Below the pieces are notes generated by a model. That model was not told the DNA's origin and ran no database searches. It saw nothing but the letters and a program-made list of their open reading frames with translations. The translations under genes were made by a program, and so were the position numbers. Shown in pieces: positions 25,840 through 37,281 of a DNA stretch of 64,000 nt. Source of the stretch: Atherix ibis (taxonomy: Eukaryota > Arthropoda > Insecta > Diptera > Athericidae). Where the stretch lies: the NCBI GenBank assembly GCA_958298945.1, contig OY282607.1:54599020-54663019 (forward strand), in the 5' to 3' direction. Position 1 is the stretch's first letter; each line of letters begins with the position of its first letter.

Positions 25840-26030
25840 CTTTAGTTGTTGTCTTGTATTAATAGTATAATAATTTTGTTAATAACATATTTTGACCACC
25901 GACTCATCAATATTGTAATAGTACTTGTTTATATTGCCATGAGGAGCATTAAACTGTAGGTGCTGTGGTTCCACGGTCATAAAATGATTGTATATGTCCA
26001 GTACGGACAAATCGTTGTAAAAATTGCAAA

Positions 26031-26864
26031 CTATTTTGATGCAATTAAGCTAGAATTGTGATTTATTGGCGCTGTTGGTCGTTCCTGTAAAAAGGCAATG
26101 ATCTGGCTGCCTTTACTTATTTTTTGTGGTTGGGGTTTGCCATTATATTTTTGAGACACTTTTTCAATAACTGCTGCATTAGTGCAGAATTCTCGTCCAA
26201 TGGCAAAAACGTCATGAACGTCGTCCGATACTCCGCATGTTTCCACCAATTGGCTTTCTGCTCGTTGCTGATCGCGTTGAAATTGTATACGTCCATCTTT
26301 ATGGCCTGGTATGCAACGTCTCCCGGCGTGGAGAAAGTAGTAACAGTGTCGCTCACCTTTCTCGCTGTAGATTGCGAGATTAGTCCAGTGCTCGATAGTG
26401 ATGTCGTATGAGGCACTAATACGTCTAGAATATCTTCCTCCGCAGCTATTGTAATAGGAGCTGGAGCTGTCGTAGGTGTTAGGTACTCGTACTTTGAGCA
26501 GATTGGCAAAGTCGCATTGGTAGCTACTATTGGAGTACGCACAGTCGTGGATAACGTGCCAGTGGTCTGTGTGGTAGAAAATGAGGAGGATAGATCCTCC
26601 ATATTTGTCAAGAAGCCCTCCAATAGAAAAACAGCAACCTTCTCCTCGCCGATTGGACCGGTAAACGTCGTGCATAATGCGTTTTCGCGGAGGAGTTTGA
26701 AGCCCTCCAATAGAAAAACTGCAACCGATCTGCTTCATTCTCACATCCTCCGCACTCATCGGAGTCGGTGAAATCTCTTCTACAGCCTGAGTCGACGGAA
26801 GAATAACTGCGTCTTCTTTTTCCGAGTTGACTTCGTTGTCGAAAAGTAGATTTTCGATTTCCAT
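26031..26864 (-). pseudogene. unassigned frameshifted ORF next to the viral relic
   Basis: Two overlapping minus-strand frames (26864-26031 and 26710-26117) look like one coding sequence split by frameshifts. The N-terminus (MEIENLLFDNEVNSEKED) is acidic. The middle is rich in Thr, Ser and Pro (LTPTTAPAPITIAAEED), and the C-terminal part is more ordered (ISNEQKANWWKHAEYRTTF). Composition is clearly less AT-rich than the surroundings. It lies about 190 bp upstream of the NS1 fragment on the same strand, so it may belong to the same viral integration, but I recognise no family motif and a host pseudogene is possible. Confidence 0.45.
26613..26727. repeat. short direct duplication
   Basis: GAAGCCCTCCAATAGAAAAA followed by CNGCAACC occurs at about 26613-26640 and again at 26700-26727, 87 bp apart, inside the unassigned frame. 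The 87-bp spacing keeps phase, and the repeated residues read CSFSIGGL and CCFSIGGL. Confidence 0.85.
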
Positions 26865-27399
26865 AGTTGGTTCTATTAATTGTATACTTTGTTCCGCAAA
26901 ACTGAATGACAGAACTATTTAAACAAAAGTTTTAATTGGTAGACCCGTTATTTCGATAAAATCATAAAATTATTAACGATCAGAAATATAAAATGTGCAA
27001 AGGTAAAAAATATATAATTTTTACTGAATATCTTCTTCGAATTCATTATGAATATTTTTATGTAAAAAGAATATCTACTAAGAATTATAGGAAAAAATTA
27101 TAGCAGAACTAACATCAAGTAGATTGCAATGTAAGGTGCGGTTCATGTCCATGTAATATTTAAAACAAAACAAATTTTCAGATCTGCTTTTATCACCCAA
27201 ACTGTTGTTTTATTCATGAAATGTTTAGTTAAATTTAATATTATATACATAATATGTTCAATATCTTATAGTTATTTTTGTTAAATTATGAAAATAAATT
27301 AAAAATAACACGATTTAGTAGGTTTCAAGTAGATTCGAACCAACCAAACCGTCAAATACTAAAAATTGTAAACCCAGCAACCTACTAAACAGACAATTG
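26865..27399. other. AT-rich spacer upstream of Orc1
   Basis: No gene is visible. A B-box-like word (GATTCGAACC, complement of a tRNA T-arm) at about 27331 lacks any surrounding cloverleaf. Confidence 0.5.
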
Positions 27400-27408
27400 T
27401 TTTGGCGG
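27400..27408 (+). promoter_or_regulatory. candidate E2F site upstream of Orc1
   Basis: TTTTGGCGG, about 155 bp before the Orc1 start codon, fits the E2F consensus (TTTSSCGS). Orc1 is an E2F target in Drosophila, so the position is sensible. One motif match alone is weak evidence. Confidence 0.4.
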
Positions 27409-27560
27409 TAAAATGGTGGTTGATTGCTTGACGATTTACCCAAGTGAGGGAAGCGAAATTGGTACGCGAGATATGTTGAAATAATATTGTTTGTATCAGC
27501 AATTTTGTAAAGTTTATTATTGTTATTGATTAATAATTGCTTAAGTGAAAAGCTTTCGAC

Positions 27561-30500
27561 ATGGTTATCGATAGTAGTTGTGATCCAGAGGTAATGTGGG
27601 TAGGTCAGCACGATCCAAACATTGAGGTACCCCAATTGGCAACAAAAACCGTATACTACTACAAGTACTTATTTTATTATTATTATTTAGCGATTTGTTT
27701 CTTTCAACTTTATTAACACTAATTATATTGAACATTTCATTCAGAAAATGCATCTTTGCGCATATGACACTTAGAATAGGTGATTATGTTTTGATAGCCA
27801 ACGTAGACGCTCCTGATGCCAAATCAAGGAAAGACTGCCACATTGGTAAAATATTGTATTTGTACGAACTGAAAACAACCGATCCAGATAAAGATATATA
27901 TCGTACGATAGTCCAGTGGTATTCGAGGTAATAGCATTTCGTATTATAACGGCTGTGATTCAATAAATGAAATGATCGATCTCTGTTTATAGACTAAGAA
28001 ACGTTCCTCAGCGGTGTTTTGATAAAGAAGACATTAATATTGTAAATGATATTGAACTAATTGAGGATCTACGGCCATTCGATAACGATATACCTATTGA
28101 AACTATTTTTAACAAATGCATTGTGATAAATGGTCAAGTTGAAGAATCTCCGTTAAGTTTATTGAATCGCGAAAAAAGTTCTTTACCAATGTTCGTGTGT
28201 CGTTATAAGTTGCTAAAATATAAAGGCAAGTACAAGCTATTTCCATTATCATGTTATCCGGAAGATTTTAACGCAGAAAATACGAATAGTAAACGTCGCA
28301 GTTGTCGAAAAACACCAAAAAAAACTGAAAATGCTGCTCAGGCTGCAACGCCAAAAACTTCGAAAAGATCGTCTAGAAGGAGTTCGGTTAGTAGTTCGTC
28401 TGATATTCAAATTGTAAGTGTTTGTCGTTCAAATACAAAAAAACAGACGTCTCGTAATAATATTCCCGAAATAGAATTTATTGATGTAAATAAACTCGAT
28501 AAATGCAAAGATTATGCTGTGTCACCAATAAAAATTGTCAAAAATGTTGTTGTTAAGTTAAAAAATCAAAAATTTGATGAATTGAACGCTAATTACTTAA
28601 CCGAATCTCCCAAAGAGGGTACAGTCTATCAATTTTCACCCAATTTAAAAAAGTCCTCGGTACGACGAAATCTAAATATTAGTTTAAATAACGATACAAA
28701 CATATCCAATAATTCTGATATACTTAATTATTCAATAGTAAATACACCACAAATAGTTAATGGAGATGATATTAAAATTAAACTACGGCTTTCCGAGAAT
28801 CAAAATAAATTGTAAGCTGAAAATATAATTTTTTCTTTGTAAATATTTTTCATATTATAAATACTAATTTATAGGTCGAAGCTTTCTCTAAATGAGGAGA
28901 ATGTGGGTACTCCAAGAAGATCTAATCGCTTGTCTACGAACGAAACTCCCAGTCACAGCTTGGGCCGTTCCACCAGAAAACGAACTGTTGATGAGGACTA
29001 CAAGCATCAAACAAATTGCACGCCAGTTAAACAAAAACTAGACTATTTTGATGATAATGAAACACCGCGAAATCGAATTTTAGAGCGCTCTACGCGGAAA
29101 AGTATTCTTAAGACTCCAACTGGTCGGCAGAGTATTGGTGAGTAGTTTTGAAAGTGATACACATTATTTCTGTAAATTATTATATTTTATTTTATTTTCA
29201 GCTGGAACACCAAAACGTAACATTCAACTTTCGAATATCGTGGAAGAAGTTGTTTATAATAAAAATTCAATTATTTCAACACCAACGAAACGAGACGCTG
29301 CCGATAAAGATTGGAAACCTGAAATGGTGGAAAATTTAGTAGAGTCCGATGAAGATTGGGAGCCTGAAACACCGAAACGTCGAAAGAGTATAACTACACC
29401 GAAAAATCGTGGTATGACACCAAAAACTCCTTCAAATTCTTTAACGCCGGCACAAAAATTGAAATTAATTCGCACTGGCGAAATAACACCATCGATTCAA
29501 AGTAGAGACAAGACTATTAAAAGCAGAAAAAGCGATTTAGACATTGCTCGTCAGCGTCTACATGTTTCGGCAATACCAGAAAGTTTACCATGCCGTGAGG
29601 AAGAGTTTAACAATATTTATACATTTTTGGAGGGGAAAATTGAAGATAATTGCTGTGGTTGCATGTACATTTCGGGAGTGCCTGGAACAGGCAAAACAGC
29701 CACTGTAACTGAAGTTATTAGGACCTTACAAAGAAATTCGACTGCCAATGTTATCCCCGAATTTGATTATATCGAAATTAATGGCATGCGACTTACCGAA
29801 CCGAGACAGGCATATGTTCAAATTTATAAACAATTAACAGGGAAAACTGTTCAATGGGAACATGCCTACAATTTACTGGATAAACGTTTTTCAATTCCGT
29901 CACCGCACAGACGGACAACAGTGCTATTAGTCGATGAACTGGATATATTATGCAATCGACGTCAGGATGTTGTTTATAATTTATTGGATTGGCCATCGAA
30001 GAGCGCTGCTCAATTAATCGTTGTAACAATAGCCAATACTATGGATTTGCCAGAAAGACTTTTAAAAGGTAAAGTAAATAATTTACTCTATGAGTTTGAT
30101 TAGTCTTACACTGTATATTATGTGCGCAGGCAAGGTAACATCAAGATTAGGCCTAACGAGGCTTACATTTCAACCGTATTCGTATAAGCAACTGCAAGAA
30201 ATTGTCATGACCAGACTAGCAGGATCGAAATCATTTAAATGTGATGCTGTCCAGCTTGTAGCAAGGTATTTTCTATTTTGTTAATAATATTATTGATTGA
30301 TTGGTTATTTTCTTTGATTGAATATGAAAAAAATAACAAAACAAATGGTAATTTTTAGAAAAGTTGCAGCTGTATCAGGTGATGCCAGGAGAGCTTTAGA
30401 TATTTGTCGACGTGCAACCGAAATTGCTGAAATGAATAATCGAAAAGAACAGCATCAAACCGTAACAATGGCCAATGTACAACAAGCACTTGCCGAAATG

Positions 30501-31588
30501 ATAGCAACGGCAAAAGTCCAAGCGATTAAGAATTGCTCGAAAATGGAGCAGGTTTTCCTACAAGCAGTTGTTGCTGAGGTGAGACTTTTTGTTTGTTACA
30601 CTTTTATTGGTGTTGGTAAATTTAAGGTTAAATATAGTGACTATTCTTAGACGCTCAATGGTCTAGGCATCAGACCGCTTGAGCAGATGGATGCGAAAGC
30701 GTCTGGTCGCCCGTTAACAAATCAAATCAAATCAATGGTCTAGGGGTATGATTCTCGCTTTGGGTGCGAGAAGTCCCGGGTAATAATCCCAGTTGAGCCC
30801 ACTTTTTGCTAATTTTGTTTTACTACTTATTTCTTTTTAATTGTTGTTTTAATTTTTCGTAGTCAGTTTTTATTCCTATTATAAATGTTTTTTTTTCTAT
30901 TTTAAATCGAATAAAGAGTTCCAATTCCTTTTTGTCATTTTCACGTAATATTTTCGAGGCTATTCCTATTAATTTTAAAGATTATTGCTATTGCAGTCAA
31001 TTTATAACCAATATTCTTGATTTTTATAAATGCAAACTTATAGTGCCGCTTTCATTAACATTTAAAAACACTGGAATATATTCAAATTTCCCGCCAACTT
31101 TTACTGACTTTTTGAGTATTTCCCGCAAACTTTGAACATATTGAAGTAAATTTTTTAACAAAAACAATCTTTTCAAAAAATCAACAAACAGTATTTTATT
31201 ATTAATTTGATAAAAAAAATTATATTAACATAACAGGTCACTAGAACGGGTGTCGAGGAAACATCATTTTTGGGCGTTTATACACAATTGGAATCAATAA
31301 CAGCTTTTATGGGCATATTAACACCAACACCAGGTACTTTTAATAAATTATAAAAAAAAAGTATTGATATAATAGAAATAATTAGTTTATTTTTTTTTTA
31401 AATTAAAAGTAGAAATGGTGGAAATAATATGAATTTGGTTTTTAGGGCGAGCTTTAAAATTATGCTCAAAACTTGGTGCTGATCGTCTATTGATTTGTGA
31501 ACACTCCAGAACTGACATTTACCAAAAAATTCTCTTAAATGTTAGCGCTGATGATATTCACTACGCTCTGCAAGTGAATCTGGATTAA
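27561..31588 (+). CDS. Orc1: Origin recognition complex subunit 1
   Basis: This is the large ATPase subunit of ORC, which marks replication origins and loads the MCM helicase. Nine exons join in frame: 27561-27664, 27745-27927, 27993-28811, 28875-29137, 29202-30068, 30130-30265, 30359-30578, 31237-31333 and 31446-31588, for 943 aa. An N-terminal BAH domain (about 25-170) includes [16 protein letters not shown] and [18 protein letters not shown] basic Ser/Thr-Pro-rich linker follows. The AAA+ core has Walker [10 protein letters not shown] near 613 and Walker [10 protein letters not shown] near 699, and further on [14 protein letters not shown] and [19 protein letters not shown]. The C-terminal winged-helix region completes it. 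Exon 7 to exon 8 is a 658-bp intron holding a split tRNA relic. It converges with PIGG, whose stop codon is 305 bp away. Confidence 0.96.
30652..30801 (+). pseudogene. tRNA-Pro(UGG) pseudogene split by an insertion
   Basis: The segment from 30745 on matches tRNA-Pro: D-arm GTCTAGGGGTATGA, an anticodon stem around TTTGGGT with anticodon TGG, then GTCCCGGG and the 3' acceptor strand TTGAGCC. The T-loop reads TAATAAT where TTCAAAT is expected, which destroys the B box. The matching 5' acceptor strand (GCTCAATGGTCTAGG) lies 77 bp upstream at 30653-30667, separated by the 64-bp insertion described next. It sits in Orc1 intron 7 on the same strand. Confidence 0.85.
30668..30731 (+). mobile_element. 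64-bp retroposon-like insertion with 13-bp target duplication
   Basis: TCAATGGTCTAGG occurs on both sides (30655-30667 and 30732-30744), a 13-bp target-site duplication inside the D-arm end of the tRNA gene. The insert begins CATCAGACCGCTTGAGCAGA and ends in a short AAATC-repeat tail, as expected of a non-LTR retroposon or SINE 3' end. It is far too short to code. A heavily 5'-truncated LINE or SINE is the simplest reading. Confidence 0.75.
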
Positions 31589-31892
31589 TTTGACTTCTTT
31601 GGACTTTATTTTATAATTATAAGATGTATCGACTTTTTATTTAAATTACACAATAACATTTTTAGTTAAATTTAAATAGGATTTAATCGTTAGTATTTAT
31701 TTTCAAATTTTATGTGCTGAAGAAGTTATATTTTTTTCCCTGTTGACTTTATTAATGAATGAATATATTTTGTCGTCCAGTTTACTCTGACAAACATTAT
31801 AAATTGATTTTTAGATTTAGTTTATATTAAGAAATAAATTGACTGTTTATTAATTATTTTATTCATTCTATGCATTTTATTATAAACTATAA

Positions 31893-34800
31893 TTAAAGTA
31901 CATTCAATATACAATAAATAAAACAAGTTGAACCGAGTATAAAATAAAATAAGTAAACATTAAAACATTCATATAAGACTTTTGGTGAAAATACTGTCCA
32001 TATGAATAGATGCGATCGGCATATTGTCATCACAAAGAGGTAGATTGTTGTCGGAAATAATACCAGAAAACTTGTTAATATTATTAGAGTAGAAATATTT
32101 TGTTTACTGTAAAGAAAAGAAAGGAAATTTTCCTAATGTTTAAATATAATATGCTCATATTCAAGAATTTTTTATATTTATTGTAATACTTTTTCTCAGT
32201 GTCATTTTCATTAAATATATGGTGCAGAAGAACCATAAAACTTATTATTGGACCACTGTATGTGCATAAACTGACGAAAACTAGCACAATTACAGGATTA
32301 TATGAGTCTAGTCCAATGTAACCGGCATTCAAATCAATCGAAGCAATATTGTTTGAGTTTCCCTGTAATTTTACAATGATTTTTTTATGAAAATCATAAA
32401 AGCTATAACAAAAATTTTACCTGATAGAAAAAGAACATTTTCCCTATCCAGTAGCTGGCGATAGTTTTGAAAATTAAACTATTTTCATCTCTGTAGATAC
32501 AATCGCACGATTTGAACACCATTTGAAGAGTTTTTATACAAATTGGTAACAGGATAACATTATGCGGTTTGTGTAATAGAGCCAAAATAAGTGTAAGTGT
32601 TGTTATGTTTGTACTAATGGAATTTTTGATAATATGCGCATTGCATTCACCAACAAATATTAGCTTATAAATTGCTGGAACATAATTAATAGCTAATAAT
32701 TCAAAAACGTTTACCCAAAATATTAACAGGGATACAACTGATCTGAAATTTGAAAAAAAGTCTTTAAAATTTAAAAGAAAATGTGTATTCTTAAAATTTC
32801 TAAGCATTTTATATCTTGCTGATTAAAATTTCTTTTATAAAATATCGTAATTATGAATGGAATTTATTATTTGGTACTGCTAGTTAATTGCAGTTAATGG
32901 TCTCTATTTGCCTGATTAATATTTGGCGTAATGCCAGAATGTTTGGATATCCCTAATTTGCGGAAGTTCTAAATTGGTTATCCTTGGAACCATATGTAGA
33001 GTTATGATTTTGCATATAATTATTCAGAATTTCCTTAGAATCTGAATATTATAAGTATGTTCATGTTCCCTTCCTAGAGAGGATTTACGAATTACAATTC
33101 CCAATAATACTTGCCGAAAAAATTCCCGTGGAGATTTAAAAAAAATTACTGAAGAAGGAAGTTAATAGATCATGAATTAAAGAACTCAAAAAAAGATGGA
33201 ATTATCAAGCCAGAACGAAGCTCTGTCAAGAAAAGTTCCCCCAAAAGTGTACCTTAAATTTTTTTTAAACTAAAAAGCCAAGTATGCGTTGGGGTAGTAC
33301 GCACTAAATCTAATTCATAATTTTTATTATTTTGCTATTTACTTTAATATTAACTGAAACAATCATGGCTTATTTAAATACATAATAACATATATAAGGG
33401 AGTAATCCTCGAAATACAGTATATATATTGAAACAATCCAAGGAAATCCTAATACATTCGTATAGAATTAGAGAATTTTTTCTTTCATAAAATCGTTCAT
33501 GAAATTCTATACTTTCGTATAATAAAATTAATGTTCCTTTTATCAATAAAAAAAAACCAGAATTACTTCAATAAAAAAACAGTTGAACTTTTTTAAATTA
33601 GATGGGCAATATGGCATACTGTCCTATAATAATATATCATATACTAGCTGTGAAGCTCAATACACCCGTCAATACTCCATTATAATTTCGATTTGCATAC
33701 AACAAAAGTAAAAGAGCTGAAAAATAGATTTTGATGTAGGTAGACGAGTAATCCATACGACTGGAAAAACCGGCAATTTACTGAAGACTACGTGTTCTAA
33801 TCACATCATTTTTGTTCAAGGTGATGTTGAATGACCACTTCATTATTTTGACTCACGTAAATAAAATATTTGTACGATATTATATTCCATCATTAATCGC
33901 AATTAACTTTATAATATAAAAGAAATTTTAGCTGAATTAAATTTATAAAATTACAAATTTTCTTACTTTGATTGTTTTATATCAAAAAGACTAACAGATC
34001 CAGATACTGTCCTGTAATAATATATCAATATAATAGCTGTAAAGCTCAATACACCAGTCAATACTCCATTATAATTTCGATTTGCATATACCAAGAGTAA
34101 AAGAGCTAAAAAATTGAATTATTTTTTTAAAATTCTCTTTAAACAGAAATATATGAGCATAATTATTACCAATAAATAAGAATATACTAAGCCATAATTT
34201 ATTCTCTTCACGTACTAACCAATCTGCAATATCTGGAATGTTTATCCATTTATCACCAGTTTGATTGAGTCGTCGTATAAAAATATGAATACAAAATAAA
34301 AATGTCCATTCTTGTGTAATACTAATAACACATTTTATTTTTTTCACAGCCACTATAATGGCATTATCGTCATTTGATTGACTTTGCTCTTTAGTCATAG
34401 CTTTTGCTAGATCTTTCAATGTTATTTCCTGCGTACCAATTGTACCTAAGTTTAAGGCTTTCAACTCATTAATGAAACCTATAATAAGGACGGTATTTGT
34501 TAGATAGTACCACGTTTGATGTTCTTCTTCAATAAATGAACTACTGAACATTGAAAGTGCCTGGAAAATCGTCCCAAATATAATTATTGGATGGAGTTTT
34601 CCTATATTTAATATTCGCTAAAAATAATAATCAGAAAAAAATATTTTAGGTAATGATTTCTTGCAATTAAGCAAACAATTAAAGTACTTTATTTATTGTC
34701 GTTCGTTGAAATATTGTCCAATTTGCGAATATAAGTAATGATACCAATTCGAAGACTACAAAACTCAAAGGGCTTGAACCGCACAGATCTGAATTGAAAT

Positions 34801-36840
34801 TGAATATCTGACAAAGAAATTTCCCAATAAATAATACTGCTATGGAAGTAATTATGAAATTTTTTCCATTAATTTTGGTTTTCAAATATTCCTTATTAAT
34901 AAATGGTATAGCCATGAACATATTTATACAACTCTGTAATAGAAATAGTAAAAATATTTGTAAGTTTATTAATGTAAATAAAATATTGTAGATATTATAG
35001 TAATTAATATACATACGATAATAACAATTACTAGTGCAAAAATAATTGCAAGTAAATCAAATTTAACCAAACTTGAAGCAAGAATTTCCGATGCTATTTT
35101 CGAGGAAGATTCATAACGAATTTTCGCTTGTTTGAATGCATTTGTGTCAATCATTTCATACTGTTTTGATGTAAGATAGAATTTATGATAATCAATTGCA
35201 CTTTTATATTGCAGAAAGTAGTCTAAAAAATAGTCGTGCAAAAAAAATTTCCAGTTGTAAAATATTTAAATAATAAAATCTACCTCTATTTTTGATATTT
35301 TTTTCTCCAAATTGAAAAATTAATTTTTCAATAAGTCGTTTTGTATTATAAAATAGAACATAAAGTTGGTCTTCGTTTTCCATAGAGATAAGCAATTCCG
35401 TAATAACACATCCGATACTTGATGCTGGTATAGGAAGACCAAGTAAAATCGCTGTTGTTGGAGCGATATCGATTTGATTGTATGTTGCCTCACTAAAATT
35501 TCATATGTTTAATATTTGTTAAAAAATTTGAAAAGTTTTCAAAAACTCATGTTTCAGTCTAATTATTTTTTTTATGGCTGGTTACTATCAATATTTATAG
35601 ATAATAAAGACAAAAGCGTTTTGAATAATTTCAGATTTGTTATGTTAACATTTCTGGATTTCTTTTATCTCCTTTTTTAAAATAAACTTCCTGGATCCCA
35701 TTTCTTAAAATTCTTATCATCGTAACTAAAATAGCTCTTTTTCATATGGGAAAGTAATAATAATTACATATTGTTTAGACAAGGTATTCCAAAAGCAATT
35801 AGTGGAATATTGACTTCTCCAGCAGAGTTTCCCCCATGACCGCCACTATCTCGCATACCATGATCAGAAGTTAGGATAAAAAAAGGTGGCATTTTTTTAT
35901 TTGATTTCTAAAAGAAAATTAAATATATTAAATTTTTATTAATGTATAATTTATTACTGCGTTTTCTGTTGAAGTATGAATTTGTTGTGCAACACGGTCC
36001 ATTTCAGAGAGTTTATCTGGTATTTTCGGACTAAATGAGCTTTCTACATGACCAATATGGTCCAATCCTAGAAAATGTAAAATCATAAAATTCCAAATAG
36101 GATGTTTCAGCTCGGCCGCTAATCGTTTTGTAATATTTTTATCTCCCTGTAATCATATATTGAATAAGTAGATGATTTTGTTATGAAAATTAAATTAATG
36201 GTGTTGGTGGCTCACTTCATAAAAGTCATTCACAAAAAACGAGTCGAAATTCTCTTGTTTTCTATAAAATAATCCTGGAAATAATTTTGTCCAAGTATTA
36301 TCACCGTAAAATACAATTTTATCTCCTCGATCGTACATTTGATGAATAATTGAATCGGACACAATCTCAGAACTACCCAAATTCAATACCACATCGATAA
36401 AATTCGAAATTGTACCAGTTGTAAGACTTTTTATCCTTGGCATTGTTACTGTCGGTGTATCTACTTTAATTTTAAGTAAACAAGCATTTTTTCGACTCAC
36501 TTGATCCATAACATAACGCATATTTTGTTGCGATATAAAATCATATTTCATTGCATCGACAATCATTAAAATTGTATACGATACCCTTTTTTGATAATTC
36601 GTTCGATTTAATCTGTATTTAGAATGTAAACAATTTATTAATTTATTCATTTACCAGCCAATTAATATTTGTTTTATTGTTTTTTTACTTGATATCATCG
36701 ATTAGGTTGGGGAGATCATCAAAACTAGCACGTTCATCATTGGTATGTGAAACAGGAAAAAAGCCATAAAGAAATAGTCCACTTCCAATTATGAAAAATT
36801 TGAAAATAATTAAAACTGTGTACAAAGGAATAGTTTTCAT
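31893..36840 (-). CDS. PIGG: GPI ethanolamine-phosphate transferase 2 (PIGG/GPI7)
   Basis: It adds ethanolamine phosphate to the second mannose of GPI anchors in the ER membrane. Twelve exons join in frame: 36840-36689, 36612-36216, 36146-35958, 35907-35768, 35492-35284, 35222-35017, 34933-34688, 34617-34170, 34105-33967, 32742-32421, 32362-32190 and 32106-31893, for 944 aa (human 983). An N-terminal membrane anchor (about 5-25) precedes the alkaline-phosphatase-like lumenal domain. That domain has metal-site motifs IVDAMKYDF (Asp70), TPTVTMPR (about 103-110), LGLDHIGH (212-216) and TSDHGM (261-262). FFVNDFYE is diagnostic of PIGG. The C-terminal half is multi-membrane-spanning, with EEEHQTWYYLTNT, QGNSNNIASIDLNAGYIGLD and RSHLFIWTVFSPKVLYE. 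The donor of exon 11 (GTATTA) is weak, but the join restores the conserved tail. Intron 9 holds a dead copy of exon 9. Confidence 0.95.
33612..33728 (-). pseudogene. dead duplicate of PIGG exon 9
   Basis: This segment repeats 34003-34117 with few changes, including the acceptor AG and the codons for YANRNYNGVLTGVLSFTA. A one-base deletion after GCTAGTATAT shifts the frame into a stop, so splicing it in would truncate PIGG. It lies about 390 bp downstream of the true exon 9, in the same orientation, within the 1.2-kb intron 9. Confidence 0.9.
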
Positions 36841-37281
36841 TGTAGATAATAAATATTATATGTACAAAACTAAATATGTACAAATAATTTATTAAGCTAC
36901 CCCCGATGTTTTCACATATCTTTTCTTTAAAAAATTAATTTAGAAGCTGTCAGCTGATTGATCGATTGAGAAGTAAAATAAATTTATAATCACAAATGAA
37001 ATGGAAACGTCATCGGACAGACAGATTTTCTAAAAATTATTGCGCCGGTCTCATATAAACAATCGTGCAGTTAGCAGTGACTTTAAAATTGTTGAACATT
37101 TTCGGAGTATCCTAAATAATTTTTGGTAATAAAATTATGGGAAACCATCATAAAAAAGTCATTTTTTTATGAAAATGTTTTCAAATTAACTATTTTATTA
37201 ATTTTATTTTATAAAAAAAATATTGTTCATAACAATTTTATTACATTAAAGATTATTAAACATATCAGAAATCCGCATATA

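Noticed and set aside
27325..27345. Complement of a tRNA B box (GATTCGAACC)
   Set aside because: No acceptor, D or anticodon arms can be formed around it.
32084..32189. Direct read-through C-terminus of PIGG exon 11
   Set aside because: Splicing at 32190/32106 restores the conserved tail (RSHLFIWTVFSPKVLYE) of the family, which read-through lacks.
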